DNA of 51,692 bases from NCBI GenBank assembly GCA_024694675.1, contig JAILJO010000005.1:1-51692 (forward strand). Reading direction: 5' to 3'. The position numbers were made by a program, and so were the translations under genes. The DNA comes from Bacteroidales bacterium. GTDB taxonomy: Bacteria; Bacteroidota; Bacteroidia; Bacteroidales; UBA932. Below are positions 25,025 to 34,877 of the stretch, one piece after another. The notes below the pieces were generated by a model that saw only the letters and a program-made list of their open reading frames with translations, made no database searches and had not been told where the DNA came from. Position 1 is the stretch's first letter. Each line of letters opens with the position of its first letter.

Positions 25025-26311
25025 ATGAAACGTCCTTTTTTGCGCCTTTTGCCCTTGTTTCTTGCCGCCTGCGCATGCACGAAAACTCCAGAAGAAAAAG
25101 AGTATGCTGAGGACGATTTCATCGATTATATCTCCGTTTCGGTGAATTCTCAGATCACTGAAGTTCAGCCCATGACGGGAATCGTCCTTTGGAGCGATTC
25201 CGGCTCCGTAAAGAAAGACTGGGTCACTATGGAGTATGCCTATATGCTCTACAACGATGTCTGCAAGGCCAAGGACTCCTTTGACTGGACTCCCATGGAA
25301 AATCTCCTTAGCAAGGCTGCCTCACGCGGGCACCAGGTGGTGGTACGCTTCAGGTATTCTTACCCCGGCAAGAGCTGCTCCGTTCCGGATTATATAAAGG
25401 AGCTTGACGACTATGAGGTCCTTTGGGCAAAGGCCGAGGGCAGGAATACTGAGTATCCTGACTGGCGTTGCTCAGAGCTTAAGCGTTTCCACAAGGAGTT
25501 TCACAAGAGATTCGCCGAGAAATATGACAAGGATCCGCGCCTTGCTTTTCTTGAGACAGGCTTTGGTCACTGGGCGGAGTATCATGTATATGACGGCAAG
25601 TTCATAGCGGGCCAGACTTTCCCTCCCAAAGATTTTCAGGCAGAGTTCATGAAGGGAATGGCGGAGTGGTTCAAGGAAACCACCTGGAGTATTTCCATAG
25701 ACGCCGCAGACAACCAGTACGGTCCTTTCCAGAAGTATCCGGAACTGCTTGACCTTACCTTCGGCAACTTTGACGATTCCTTCATGTGCGAGGACCACGA
25801 CAGTTACAACTACGATAGTTGGAAGTTCTTCGGTGAGAATCGTTACAAAAAGGCCCCTCTGGGAGGCGAATTCAGCTATTATTCCGATTATGACCAGAAG
25901 CACTGCCTTGACGCCGGCGGAATGTATGGCCGCAAGTTCGAGGACGAGGTGGCCAAGTTCCACATGACCTTCATTATAGGCAACGATCAGCCCGGCAAAC
26001 AGACCGATGTCCGTATAAAAGAAGCTGCAATGTCGATGGGCTACCGCTTCCGGGTGGACGACTTTCGCGTGAAACCGGGTACCGGCGCTGCCGTAAAGAT
26101 TTCCAACGTGGGTGTTGCTCCAATCTATCGTGATGCATTTGTGGCGGTGGACGGCAAGAGGGGAGAGTACTCCCTCAAGAACCTTATGCCGGGAGAAAGC
26201 AAGTGGATAAAAATAGACTCTCCCAAAATCTCGGAAGAGTCTGAACTTGCAATTGAATGCGATCACCTGGTTCCCGGCCAGGAAATCCAGTTCCAGGCTG
26301 GGGTTATTTAA
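25025..26311 (+). CDS. DUF4832-like secreted lipoprotein (TIM-barrel type)
   Basis: The 428-residue protein has a lipoprotein signal (LPLFLAACAC) and a barrel-like domain sharing landmarks with the two DUF4832 proteins at 33207 and 34877: VVVRFRYSYPG (their CxLRFaY/GYSND), LETGFGHWAEYH (their QAGFIGxWGEWH), GGEFSY (their GGETC), and a C-terminal β-domain with VGVAPIYRDAFVAVDG (their NTGYAAPMNPREA). The similarity is by eye. Such barrels are proposed to be glycosidase-like, but activity is unknown. It faces the locus from the far end and overlaps the esterase gene by 8 bases tail to tail. Confidence 0.65.
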   Translation: MKRPFLRLLPLFLAACACTKTPEEKEYAEDDFIDYISVSVNSQITEVQPMTGIVLWSDSGSVKKDWVTMEYAYMLYNDVCKAKDSFDWTPMENLLSKAASRGHQVVVRFRYSYPGKSCSVPDYIKELDDYEVLWAKAEGRNTEYPDWRCSELKRFHKEFHKRFAEKYDKDPRLAFLETGFGHWAEYHVYDGKFIAGQTFPPKDFQAEFMKGMAEWFKETTWSISIDAADNQYGPFQKYPELLDLTFGNFDDSFMCEDHDSYNYDSWKFFGENRYKKAPLGGEFSYYSDYDQKHCLDAGGMYGRKFEDEVAKFHMTFIIGNDQPGKQTDVRIKEAAMSMGYRFRVDDFRVKPGTGAAVKISNVGVAPIYRDAFVAVDGKRGEYSLKNLMPGESKWIKIDSPKISEESELAIECDHLVPGQEIQFQAGVI

Positions 26312-27665
26312 TCCGGTCTTTAAAATATTTCATGATGGTGTTGAACCAATTGGCCGGATAATCATGCGTCATCTCAGCGTAGAAGTGCATCTCCTTGTCT
26401 GTGCTTAGCAGATTCTTATAAGGAGCGATGTTGGTATGTGGCGGGCATGTCCTGTCCTGGAGGCCGCTTGTGGCATATACGGCACACGAGATTCTTGTAG
26501 CCAGATTCTTTGTATCGAAATATGAGAGGAATGCATACATTTCCTCATCGGTCATCGTTCCCTGCTTTTTCTTGGCCTCATTTCCCGGCCAGTAAGCAAC
26601 CTTGAAATAATCGGGAAAATCTCCAAGGAAGGCCACATTAGGGGAGATTGCTGTGAACGGATAATCACTGAGTGCCGCCGCCGCATAGCAAAGTGCGCCT
26701 CCCTGGCTGGAACCCTCCGCGAAGAGGTTGTTCATGTCGCTGGTAGTGCGGGTGGCCATAAAACGGACTGCCTGAACACAGTCCATGAAGGCTCCGCGAT
26801 AGTAGTAGCCGTCCTTGTCTCCGAAGTTGAACGTGAACCAGTCTCCGTAAATGTTCTCAAAGTCCCTGTCAATGCCGTCAGAGCGTTTTGACGCAGGACG
26901 ATGATTGATATACTGACCTCGGTGAGACAGATAAAATTCAGCAAACTCACCGTATCCGGAAGGACAGTCAAGTTTTCCCGGATTGTTGAGAGTATCGTAG
27001 CCGTAGAAATGAATAAGAACCGGATGCTTCTTGCCGTCCTGCGGTTCCAGATAGTATCCCCGCACAATAACGGGTTCTCCGTCCAATCCGTCCGGGGCAG
27101 ACTGCATCTCCACCAGATACACTTTACATGAGGAATTGCTCTTTTTGGTAACCTCCGTCAATGTTACGGTGGTTTCATCCAAAACAGGAAGCTGACCTTT
27201 GGCAGTATCCCAGAACCGGTCAAAATCCGCCTGCTTGTCCGGGGCGGAAACAATGTCCAGAGGAGATACTCCAAAATAGAAATTCCGAGCCGTCTTCTTG
27301 TTTACTTTGCAGTCAGCATTATAGATGCTGGGATCCAAATCCTGATCCGTGGTGAAAGGAATGTCAATACTGCCGTTGGCCGGTACCTTTACACTTTTCT
27401 CAAGAGTGGCGACAGGAACCTCCATGTCGGTAGCTATCTTGACAATTGCATTTGCATCGATGGATACCTTATTTGGATTCTCAATGTGAATGGTTATGGA
27501 CGGGCGCTTTTCAAATACCCAGTTGTCGGTAACCGGGACCGATAAACTCAATGGTTTCAGGTCTGCCGGATTCTGCTCCTCGTTGTCATCAGGTGTACAA
27601 CCGGCAATCAGTACGCTGCTAATGGCAAGAGTAGCAAGAATGGGATAAAATAGACCTTTTCTCAT
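26304..27665 (-). CDS. Acetyl-xylan-esterase-like (AXE1 family) secreted hydrolase
   Basis: The 453-residue lipoprotein (signal ending LIAGC) has an N-terminal Ig-like β-domain (about 40-140) and a C-terminal alpha/beta hydrolase of the AXE1/cephalosporin-C deacetylase type. The nucleophile elbow is EGSSQGGALCYAAAALS, the acid region is TSGLQDRTCPPHTNIAPY and the histidine is in MTHDYPANWF. It would remove acetyl groups from glycans in the periplasm or on the surface. ATG 27665 (MRKGLFYPILATL) is chosen over the longer track start because it begins the signal peptide. Last gene of the minus-strand locus. Confidence 0.8.
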   Translation of the reverse strand: MRKGLFYPILATLAISSVLIAGCTPDDNEEQNPADLKPLSLSVPVTDNWVFEKRPSITIHIENPNKVSIDANAIVKIATDMEVPVATLEKSVKVPANGSIDIPFTTDQDLDPSIYNADCKVNKKTARNFYFGVSPLDIVSAPDKQADFDRFWDTAKGQLPVLDETTVTLTEVTKKSNSSCKVYLVEMQSAPDGLDGEPVIVRGYYLEPQDGKKHPVLIHFYGYDTLNNPGKLDCPSGYGEFAEFYLSHRGQYINHRPASKRSDGIDRDFENIYGDWFTFNFGDKDGYYYRGAFMDCVQAVRFMATRTTSDMNNLFAEGSSQGGALCYAAAALSDYPFTAISPNVAFLGDFPDYFKVAYWPGNEAKKKQGTMTDEEMYAFLSYFDTKNLATRISCAVYATSGLQDRTCPPHTNIAPYKNLLSTDKEMHFYAEMTHDYPANWFNTIMKYFKDRIK

Positions 27666-27669
27666 GATT

Positions 27670-28542
27670 CTATTCCCTTGAGAAGATAAGCACACAGCTG
27701 ATAGCGGCTACCATACCAACAATCTGCGGGACTGTAGGAACGGCGGCATAAAGGATGAGGGAAATGACGCACATGATTACAGGGGCGCAGGCGTCTGCAA
27801 GGGGAGCGATGACCATGGCCTTTCCATAGCGGTTGGCATACACCAGCGTAAAGGCGCCAATGGCGTTGAGAATCTGTACGCCGAACACTTTCATGGGTTC
27901 ACCCCAGCCGAAGGAGCACAGCGAAGCGTCACCCTTGCCCATGACCAGGGCCACAGGAATAAGGATTACGGCCGATATTGCCATATACACGAACACGCTT
28001 TCAGCATCCGGCGTGGAGTTGTTGGCAAGCTTCATGACGAAAGCCTGGATACCCCAGAATATGAACACTACGGACGCGTACAGAATCCAAATCCAGCTGC
28101 TGGCCGCGCCGCCCTCTGATTTATCAGGCAGGGCAAAGCACACCAGTGCTACAAAGGCAAGGACGATTCCCAGAATGCCCAGCCTGGACACCCTTTCCTT
28201 AAGGAATATTGCCGACAGGAGCACGGTGACGATAGGTGCCACTGAAATCATGGGCATCACCAGATATGCCGGAGCATAGTCCAGGGCAAGGAAAAGCACC
28301 AGCTGTCCGCCAGCACCCAGAAGCCCCACGCCCATGCTAAGGAGCGCCGGCTTCGAGCGTACATCCAGCTTGAATTTGATATTCACAAGTGCCAGCAGGG
28401 CGCAGGGGACCATGCTCAGCGCCCACATCACATACACCAATGTCTTAGGGAGCGTTGTCTGGTCGCTGAAAGCGCCCCAGATGCCCCAGGTTACCATAGT
28501 AATTATGGCATACAGTAACCAATTATGTTTCTTTTCAGTCAT
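27670..28542 (-). CDS. DMT-superfamily (EamA-like) permease
   Basis: The 290-residue protein has about ten hydrophobic segments arranged as two EamA-like halves; the first half ends in APIVTVLLSAIFLKERVSRLGILGIVLAFVALV, a signature DMT/EamA stretch. It is an inner-membrane transporter of unknown substrate. Being inside the glycan locus, it may import a released sugar or export a product. It starts next to the alkaline phosphatase stop and ends 4 bases before the esterase, so it is translationally packed in the operon. Confidence 0.82.
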   Translation of the reverse strand: MTEKKHNWLLYAIITMVTWGIWGAFSDQTTLPKTLVYVMWALSMVPCALLALVNIKFKLDVRSKPALLSMGVGLLGAGGQLVLFLALDYAPAYLVMPMISVAPIVTVLLSAIFLKERVSRLGILGIVLAFVALVCFALPDKSEGGAASSWIWILYASVVFIFWGIQAFVMKLANNSTPDAESVFVYMAISAVILIPVALVMGKGDASLCSFGWGEPMKVFGVQILNAIGAFTLVYANRYGKAMVIAPLADACAPVIMCVISLILYAAVPTVPQIVGMVAAISCVLIFSRE

Positions 28543-28543
28543 A

Positions 28544-29674
28544 TTACTTAACAAAAGATGCAATCAACTGACCCCACTCTGCATTCTCTCTGATTCCAGT
28601 AAACTTGTCACTTCCCGGCCCCCAGGCATACACGGGAACCGCTATGCCGTTATGGGACTCGTTGGCGAAGTGGACGCCAATGCGGCCTTCCTCGAGATTG
28701 CCGTCTTGGAGGGTGAGGGCTCCGGTGTTATGGTCTGCGGTAACAATCACAAGGGTGTGGCCGTCCTTTGCCGCCCATTCAAGGACATCGCCTATAGTGC
28801 GGTCAAAGTCCAGGAGTTCTTCCATGGCCTTTTCAATGTCATTACCGTGCAGCCAGTCATCAATGCATGAGCCTTCAAGCATCATCACAAAACCTTTGTC
28901 TCCGCTTCCCTTGGACAGGAGGTCAAGACCGCGTGCAACGGTGTGGCGGTAAAGGTCTCCGCGTTCCATGGCAACGGGAAGGTTGTCCGGAGCAAGGATT
29001 CCTATTACCGGAAGGTCCGCAGCCATGAGCTCGTCTTCAGTGAGCGCCACGTTGTAGCCGGCAGCGGCCATTTCCTTTATGATATTGCGTCCGTCGGTAC
29101 GTTTGACATCTGTGAACCAGTCCGTACCACCGCCGGAGAGATAGTCAACTCCGCATTCCAGATAGTCTGCAATGAGGTCTTCCTGGTTGTAGCGTTCCTC
29201 GTTGTGGCAGCAGAAGTCGCAGGGCGTGGCATCGGCAAAATGGCAGGTGACGGCAACGCCGGTTTTTTTGCCAAGCTGCTGCGCCTTGACCAGCACAGAA
29301 GGAAGGTCCGTTCCGTCCGGGGTTACGCCGACGTGGCTCTCAGCTGTTTTGACGCCGGCGGCAAGGGCTGTTCCGCCAGCCCCGGAATCCGTGATGAGAT
29401 AGTCAGTGCAGTATGTTCTGGAAAGGCCAACGTAGGGGAAGTTATCGAAGTTAAGCTTTCCTTTGTTCAGGACCCATGCGCAACTCACCTGTTCCAGCCC
29501 CATGCCGTCGCCAATCATGAGGATAACGTTCTTGACCTCGCTGGTGACAGGCGGCATCTGGACATTTACAATGTCGTATGTATATGGCGTCTGGTAGTAC
29601 TGAAGGACAATCTCCTTCTCCTTACAGGCAGTCAATAAGGCAATGGCCGATAAGACGACGATCGATTTTCTCAT
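28544..29674 (-). CDS. Alkaline phosphatase (PhoA superfamily) lipoprotein
   Basis: The 376-residue enzyme has a lipoprotein signal (AIALLTAC) and the PhoA metal and nucleophile motifs: VILMIGDGMGLEQ (Asp metal ligand), TDSGAGGTALAAGVKT (nucleophile Ser), MLEGSCIDDWLHGND and VIVTADHNTGAL (Asp, His). All are intact. It would hydrolyse phosphomonoesters in the periplasm. Its position among tyrosine-phosphatase-like lipoproteins and glycan enzymes suggests dephosphorylation of a glycan or sugar phosphate rather than general phosphate scavenging. Confidence 0.9.
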   Translation of the reverse strand: MRKSIVVLSAIALLTACKEKEIVLQYYQTPYTYDIVNVQMPPVTSEVKNVILMIGDGMGLEQVSCAWVLNKGKLNFDNFPYVGLSRTYCTDYLITDSGAGGTALAAGVKTAESHVGVTPDGTDLPSVLVKAQQLGKKTGVAVTCHFADATPCDFCCHNEERYNQEDLIADYLECGVDYLSGGGTDWFTDVKRTDGRNIIKEMAAAGYNVALTEDELMAADLPVIGILAPDNLPVAMERGDLYRHTVARGLDLLSKGSGDKGFVMMLEGSCIDDWLHGNDIEKAMEELLDFDRTIGDVLEWAAKDGHTLVIVTADHNTGALTLQDGNLEEGRIGVHFANESHNGIAVPVYAWGPGSDKFTGIRENAEWGQLIASFVK

Positions 29675-29680
29675 ATTCGT

Positions 29681-30925
29681 CTAATTGGCTGGGACGTCTT
29701 CCAGCATGGCGGCGCGGAATGTCTCGATGGCACTGTCGTCAATACCTATCTCGTTGAAGTATTTCTGTACGCACGTCTGGAACTCGTCATAGGAGCCGTC
29801 TTCATGCTTACCGTAATTCCAAAGGAACATGGCAGCGCCATCGTAGTCCACACCGAGGAGGCGGGTCATCTGGGTCTTTTCGCCTTCAGATACGCTGTAA
29901 CCAGCAGGCGCGAATTGGGTAATCTCATATTCTTTGGAGATATCGCCTTCATTTACACCCAGGATGCCAAGCAGTAGCAGTGATATCGTCCCGGTACGGT
30001 CACGTCCAAGGGAGCAGTGATAATAGACCGGCTCATCGTTGGCAATGCAGTTGAAGATAAAGGCTATGCACTGGCGGGTCTTTTCCTTGTCATCGCGAAG
30101 CATCTGCGTGTAACCCTCTTCGATGCACGGGGCGAGGAACGTGTATTTGGAATCGGCATTGGGATAACCGTCCATGGCGCTGTGATCCAGATATTCCTGG
30201 CTTCCGCTGGTAGTGTGGCCGCGCAAATCCAGTTGGGCGCGGATCCCTTCTCCAAGAACATCCTTGATTCCGGCAGAAGTAAGGGTGCTCTCCTGTAAAC
30301 GTCCGCCGCGGTATATCTTGCGGTATTTGATCATCTTCTTACCATCCTTTGTCTTCCATCCACCAAGGTCACGAACGTTGCGCACCCTTGCTTTGAAAGT
30401 TAGCTGGTGCAGGTGTCCGTAGGTGGTAAAGTGTCCGCTTTTGACCACGGTTCCGCCATTCTTTACCTGATATGTATAGCTGGCATTTGGACGCAGGTTG
30501 GTAATCTCCCAATAACCATCTTCTGTTGTACCGATGTTCTTGGTATAGCTCCAGTCTCCTTCCGAAAGGGTGCCGGTATAAACATCAGTCTTGTTTCCCT
30601 CGAAACGGATAGTATAAGTGGAAGGGATGTCGGAAACACCGGGAGAAACCTGATCTTTATATATACCGTTATTTCCACGCTTTATTGCCGAATAACTGTA
30701 GTCCCTCTCCGGATAATCCACTGTGGTAATAAACGTTTCGACAAGCTGATTGGTGGCCAGGATGTTGTCTCCGTCCTGAATCTCGGGAGCGAGTTCATCG
30801 GCCGGATCTACCTCTACGGGATTGGTGTTCTGCCCATTGTCGCCATTCTGGTTTTCCGCATTGTTTGGCGTGCAGAGAACCATGACAGGGATCAGCAGGG
30901 AAATGAAAAGTAAACGTGTTTTCAT
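29681..30925 (-). CDS. Tyrosine-phosphatase-like (Y_phosphatase3/DSP) lipoprotein
   Basis: The 414-residue protein has a signal peptide ending at a lipobox-like VMVLC, an N-terminal FN3-like β-domain (TYTIRFEGNK...SYTYQVKNGG, about 60-165) and a C-terminal phosphatase domain: VRNVRDLGGWKTKDGKKMIKYRKIYRGG and the active-site loop HCSLGRDRTGTISLLLLG (Cx5R). Such enzymes can act on sugar or inositol phosphates as well as phosphotyrosine. A close relative is at 48350. Confidence 0.85.
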   Translation of the reverse strand: MKTRLLFISLLIPVMVLCTPNNAENQNGDNGQNTNPVEVDPADELAPEIQDGDNILATNQLVETFITTVDYPERDYSYSAIKRGNNGIYKDQVSPGVSDIPSTYTIRFEGNKTDVYTGTLSEGDWSYTKNIGTTEDGYWEITNLRPNASYTYQVKNGGTVVKSGHFTTYGHLHQLTFKARVRNVRDLGGWKTKDGKKMIKYRKIYRGGRLQESTLTSAGIKDVLGEGIRAQLDLRGHTTSGSQEYLDHSAMDGYPNADSKYTFLAPCIEEGYTQMLRDDKEKTRQCIAFIFNCIANDEPVYYHCSLGRDRTGTISLLLLGILGVNEGDISKEYEITQFAPAGYSVSEGEKTQMTRLLGVDYDGAAMFLWNYGKHEDGSYDEFQTCVQKYFNEIGIDDSAIETFRAAMLEDVPAN

Positions 30926-30942
30926 ATTTTCAAGGTGCTTGA

Positions 30943-32505
30943 TTAATCTGTAATGATGGCATCGTCAAGGCCGGTGAACTGGTACTTGTACAGTCTGGAG
31001 GGGTTAGTATCAGTGTCGCATCCCACCCATATGCAACTATGTTCATGGTCGACATAAATGGACTCAGCATTTTCAACTACCTGAACAGAATAAGTGCACA
31101 GCAGGGTCTCTCCGTCTCCGGTAAGAGCATAAATCTTACGGTAGTTGGAGTCGCTTACCCACAGCCAGTCTGTGAGCGGATCGTAGCACAGGCCTCCTAC
31201 TTCTCCTATTGTGGAGTGCAGCGCATTCAGGGACTTCATTCCGTCAATCACGTTGTACGTCCCATAGTCGGTTTTGTAGGAAGTGGCATCCTTGGCAATA
31301 GTGAACAGGTTGGCTCCGGTCTGTGTGCCGCAGTACAGTTTGCCGTCTTTGTACCAGGTAATGCCTTCCATTCCGGAATTGCTGTACTTTCGGCCTTCTT
31401 CAATCTTGAGGACCGTCTCCATCTTTTTATAGTCGGGAGCTTTGACGCGACCGACTGCACAGGGCTCCTGTGCCACATATATGTCTTTGGTCTCGGGATC
31501 CATAGTGAGACCTTCAGTGTCTCCGCCAATGGACCATTTGTCTATTATGGTACCGTCAAAAGCAATCTTGGCCAGTTCTCCGCCGTCTCCGCAGCCCCAA
31601 AGGAATGTACCATCGGCGCTCATGACAAGTCCGGAAAGTTCGTTCAGTTTTACATCATATACGGTGTACTTCCCGATTACCGGCATTTTGGGCTTGGGAC
31701 CATTGTAAGCAACCAGTTTGCCGGTTATGTCTCCGAGGTCCGTTTTCGTTCCTGATTTTAACTTGGGTTGGCCGGTTACGGTATAAATAGCAGTCCAGTT
31801 ATCGTTCTTGCCAATGTAAATTGAATAGTCGCCCTTGAAATTCACACCGCCGGGGAATACCATGGTTACAGCGCCGTTCTCGATGGGTGCATAGCGGAAA
31901 GGATAACCGTCGTTCGTTGCGGGATAAATATTCGTCTCACGGGTGGAATACTCGATGATAAAAGTCTTTGGATTGATAGCTGGACGATTCACTCCGCCAA
32001 TCGCAATGGTGTCATAATCACCACTTACCTTGAAAGTGAGTATTGCTGAGGCATCGGCAAACGTAAAGGTGTCTCCCTGAAGATATGCGGCTGCAACGGG
32101 AGTAAGGAAATCAGCTATTTCCGTAGTATAATCCATCAGATTATCGTTGTCCCGCTTTGCTGCAGCGGCCGGATAAACGGCATACAGGCCATCCGGGGCG
32201 GCATAATACTCTGTCACCTCGTCCAGATAAACGCTGGCGGTCTTGCCATCGGCGGAAATCTCCGAATCCTTCAAAGTGATGGTCTGTGCCTTTGGCCCAA
32301 AAGAACCATGGACATAAATCTGGTCTCCTGTTTCCCACTTATCTTTGAAAGGAGAAGCCACAAACAAATAGTTGCCTGGTTTAAGCGAAGGTTTGGTGTC
32401 ATCTTCTATCGGCTCTGTCGTATTCTGGGGTGTGCAGGAATAACCGCAGGAAAGGGTGAAAAACGCTGCAACTGCAAAAAAGAAGGGAAGGAAAGAATTT
32501 CTCAT
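30943..32505 (-). CDS. Secreted lipoprotein with SdiA-regulated/phytase-like propeller
   Basis: The 520-residue protein has a signal peptide (FAVAAFFTLSCGYSC), a β-rich N-terminal half (about 40-255) resembling fimbrillin-like surface domains, and a C-terminal repeat region (about 275-515) with LSGLVMSADGTFLWGCGDGGELAKI, DTEGLTMDPETKDIYVAQE and GGLCYDPLTDWLWVSDSNYRKI, a pattern seen in SdiA-regulated and esterase-like phytase propellers. It may bind or hydrolyse a phosphorylated ligand; no catalytic set can be named. It sits in the phosphatase block. Confidence 0.6.
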   Translation of the reverse strand: MRNSFLPFFFAVAAFFTLSCGYSCTPQNTTEPIEDDTKPSLKPGNYLFVASPFKDKWETGDQIYVHGSFGPKAQTITLKDSEISADGKTASVYLDEVTEYYAAPDGLYAVYPAAAAKRDNDNLMDYTTEIADFLTPVAAAYLQGDTFTFADASAILTFKVSGDYDTIAIGGVNRPAINPKTFIIEYSTRETNIYPATNDGYPFRYAPIENGAVTMVFPGGVNFKGDYSIYIGKNDNWTAIYTVTGQPKLKSGTKTDLGDITGKLVAYNGPKPKMPVIGKYTVYDVKLNELSGLVMSADGTFLWGCGDGGELAKIAFDGTIIDKWSIGGDTEGLTMDPETKDIYVAQEPCAVGRVKAPDYKKMETVLKIEEGRKYSNSGMEGITWYKDGKLYCGTQTGANLFTIAKDATSYKTDYGTYNVIDGMKSLNALHSTIGEVGGLCYDPLTDWLWVSDSNYRKIYALTGDGETLLCTYSVQVVENAESIYVDHEHSCIWVGCDTDTNPSRLYKYQFTGLDDAIITD

Positions 32506-32513
32506 ATTCTAGT

Positions 32514-33206
32514 CTAGAGTAAAGTATAGGAGGTCTCCACGGACCCGTCCGCGGCCACTACAAAAAATACAGGGGTAATCTTTGGATCGAATACTGCCGA
32601 TGCCTGAGGATCGGAGATGTATTCCCATCCGGGGACCGTGGGCTCCTGGCCATAGCCGAAGCAAACTGCTATGCGGCGCACATCGGCCCATTCCGGCTGG
32701 GCAGATAGTTTTGTAAGGGCTTCACGGCATGTAGGGCAGCCGGTATCTAGGACCAGTACAAGGGTGCGTTCATGGATAACACATCCTGGTACTGTGGCTT
32801 TTAAGCCCTTTTGGTTGAACTGAATCCATTCCCGCTTGCGCTGGAAAGATTCCAGGGATGATGAAGATATGATGCCGTCAGCAGCCATCCGGTCTACAGC
32901 CTTGGAATACAGGGTGGCGTTTCGGCATGGGGATAGAATATTGTAGAATGCGCCGTCTATCCATTCGGAATAGACATAATAGGCAACCTCGTCATCTTTG
33001 AGGCGGTTGAAAAGGATGTCGATGGCGGCCAGAGCATCGACTTCCGGTGCCCGGACAGCTTTCTCGGCGAATTGTGCCATGCGGTCTTCTGACACCCGGA
33101 TGTCTTTTTCCAGCAGGGGAATGTCGTTCCAAAACGAACGCACAGGGTTCTCATTGCACCCCAACAGGAATGCAAACATGAGAATCACTGTCCCCAGACG
33201 CTTCAT
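32514..33206 (-). CDS. DUF5106-like lipoprotein with thioredoxin-like domain
   Basis: The 230-residue protein has a lipoprotein signal (LMFAFLLGC), a helical N-terminal part resembling DUF5106 (about 25-125), and a thioredoxin-like C-terminus with LVLVLDTGCPTCREALTKL (CxxC) followed by ITPVFFVVAADGSV (cis-proline region). It would be a periplasmic disulphide or redox partner, perhaps for the locus lipoproteins. Its start abuts the stop of the upstream DUF4832 gene. Confidence 0.7.
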   Translation of the reverse strand: MKRLGTVILMFAFLLGCNENPVRSFWNDIPLLEKDIRVSEDRMAQFAEKAVRAPEVDALAAIDILFNRLKDDEVAYYVYSEWIDGAFYNILSPCRNATLYSKAVDRMAADGIISSSSLESFQRKREWIQFNQKGLKATVPGCVIHERTLVLVLDTGCPTCREALTKLSAQPEWADVRRIAVCFGYGQEPTVPGWEYISDPQASAVFDPKITPVFFVVAADGSVETSYTLL

Positions 33207-34877
33207 TTACTTGATTTCGAATAGTTTGTTCAAACCCGTCTCAGAATCGAATACGCCTTCGTTGGCAAGTGCAATACTGTATTCCGGACGCGTGGGGAGC
33301 AGCGGGTCCGAAAGCTGAAGGTAGAGCGCACCTTTGGCCGATGTGGGCGTAAACTTGGTCTTGACCACATGGAACCCGGTGTGCCAGGTGCGGGGATCAG
33401 AACCAAGCATGAATTCCTGTTTTGAACCGTTGGATGCAATCCACACCAGTTTGGCTTCGCGAGGATTCATGGGAGCGGCATATCCGGTATTGTAGAAACG
33501 AAGGGTTACGTCACATGATTTGTCGGCGGCGAAGTCTTCTGAGTAGAAGAGGTCCTGCATTACCAGGCGATATCCCAGGCGGTCTACAATAGTGTCCAGG
33601 CACTTGCCCTTTTGCCATACTTTGATGACACTGGTATTGTAGTCATTGTTAAGATAAGTCCAGTGATAGTCTTCCATATCCTTCTGGGAAGCAGTGCATG
33701 TGCAATAATCAGATACTCCGCATGTTTCTCCGCCCATAAGTGTATAACGGGTATCTCCCTTCCAGAATTCACGGTCATTGGCAACGTTGTCAAAGGTGCC
33801 GGAATCGGTCTCGGATTTTCCGAAGCAGTCATTGTGGCCGCCAATACGGGACTTGATGCTGCCGTCATGAGCTGTAGCGGCAGTCAGGGTATCCTTGACG
33901 GTGAGTTTATACATGCTCATCTTAAACTGGGGAGTGCGTACTTGAATCTGACGGGACTCGGGTATGGCGTCAAGCAGGGCCTCTGCTATTTGCTTGCGGG
34001 TTTGGGTAGAGCTTAAGTTAGTGGAACTGTGCCATTCTCCCCAAGGGCCTATGAAGCCGGCCTGGAGCACAAATATTACATCGGCGTTTTTGATCAGGTA
34101 AGGTTTTAGCTGCTGAATGTGCTGGAGAACGACTTCGGCCTTGGGGTCCATAGGCTGGTCGCTGCTGTCATTCTTATATGCAAAACGTAAAACACATTTG
34201 GCACCTCCCTCGCGCAATGCGTCCATACAACTCTGAAACTTGTCTAGATATGACTGTGAGATTGTACAGTTGTCCGGATCCATGAAATCCTTAAGATAGA
34301 ATCCCGTGTACCAGAGTGTGAAGCCCTGCAGACGTGCTGCCTTAACCTCTGACACGCTTAATGCCGAAGTGTTCGTGAAAAAGTCTGATGCCTGACGGTA
34401 AAATCCTCTTTCCGGATTGGTAATGTGGCTGCTGGCTTCTGTGAAACTAACCTTGACACCTTCCAAATCTTCATGGGGATCGATGGGAACAGTACTGCCG
34501 GACCCCTCTTGAGGGAGGACTGAAAAAGTAACCTGGGTTGAGGCTTCCGAATAGTATTCGTCCTCCTCTTGAGTAAAAGTAAGGGTTACAGGCGTTTCTA
34601 CATCCGGACTACCGGTTGTTACCTTGTATTGCCTCCGGCCGTTGAGGACGATAGATGCCACTGCGGGAGAACTGGATACGAAATTGATGTATCCGTCCGA
34701 TGGGGAACTGGCTTTAAGCGTAAAAGAAGTAAAGGGTTGAACCTTTTCAGAAGGAAGTCCGCTAATGACAAGGGACGGGGACTCAATCTCCGGTTCTTCT
34801 CCTACGGGATTGATTACATAGATGTCGCAGGACAGAAACATGGAGAAGCCTGCAAGGCAAGTAAGTAAGCGTTTCAT
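33207..34877 (-). CDS. DUF4874/DUF4832 protein with N-terminal Ig-like domain
   Basis: The 556-residue lipoprotein-like protein has an Ig-like N-terminus (about 28-130, with VVISGLP...VTLTFTQEEDEYYSEASTQVTFSV), then NPERGFYRQASDFF, the DUF4874 landmark, RFAYKNDSSDQPMDP, VLQAGFIGPWGEWHSSTN and a C-terminal DUF4832 region (GGETCGVSDYC, TGYAAPMNPREAKLVW). The barrel with a Glu in GEWH resembles glycosidases, but no activity is established. Its start shares a base with the stop of the next gene (TAATG), showing coupling with its paralogue. Confidence 0.8.
   Translation of the reverse strand: MKRLLTCLAGFSMFLSCDIYVINPVGEEPEIESPSLVISGLPSEKVQPFTSFTLKASSPSDGYINFVSSSPAVASIVLNGRRQYKVTTGSPDVETPVTLTFTQEEDEYYSEASTQVTFSVLPQEGSGSTVPIDPHEDLEGVKVSFTEASSHITNPERGFYRQASDFFTNTSALSVSEVKAARLQGFTLWYTGFYLKDFMDPDNCTISQSYLDKFQSCMDALREGGAKCVLRFAYKNDSSDQPMDPKAEVVLQHIQQLKPYLIKNADVIFVLQAGFIGPWGEWHSSTNLSSTQTRKQIAEALLDAIPESRQIQVRTPQFKMSMYKLTVKDTLTAATAHDGSIKSRIGGHNDCFGKSETDSGTFDNVANDREFWKGDTRYTLMGGETCGVSDYCTCTASQKDMEDYHWTYLNNDYNTSVIKVWQKGKCLDTIVDRLGYRLVMQDLFYSEDFAADKSCDVTLRFYNTGYAAPMNPREAKLVWIASNGSKQEFMLGSDPRTWHTGFHVVKTKFTPTSAKGALYLQLSDPLLPTRPEYSIALANEGVFDSETGLNKLFEIK

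Noticed and set aside
25472-26266. 264-codon minus-strand ORF
   Set aside because: Antisense shadow of the DUF4832-like lipoprotein gene.
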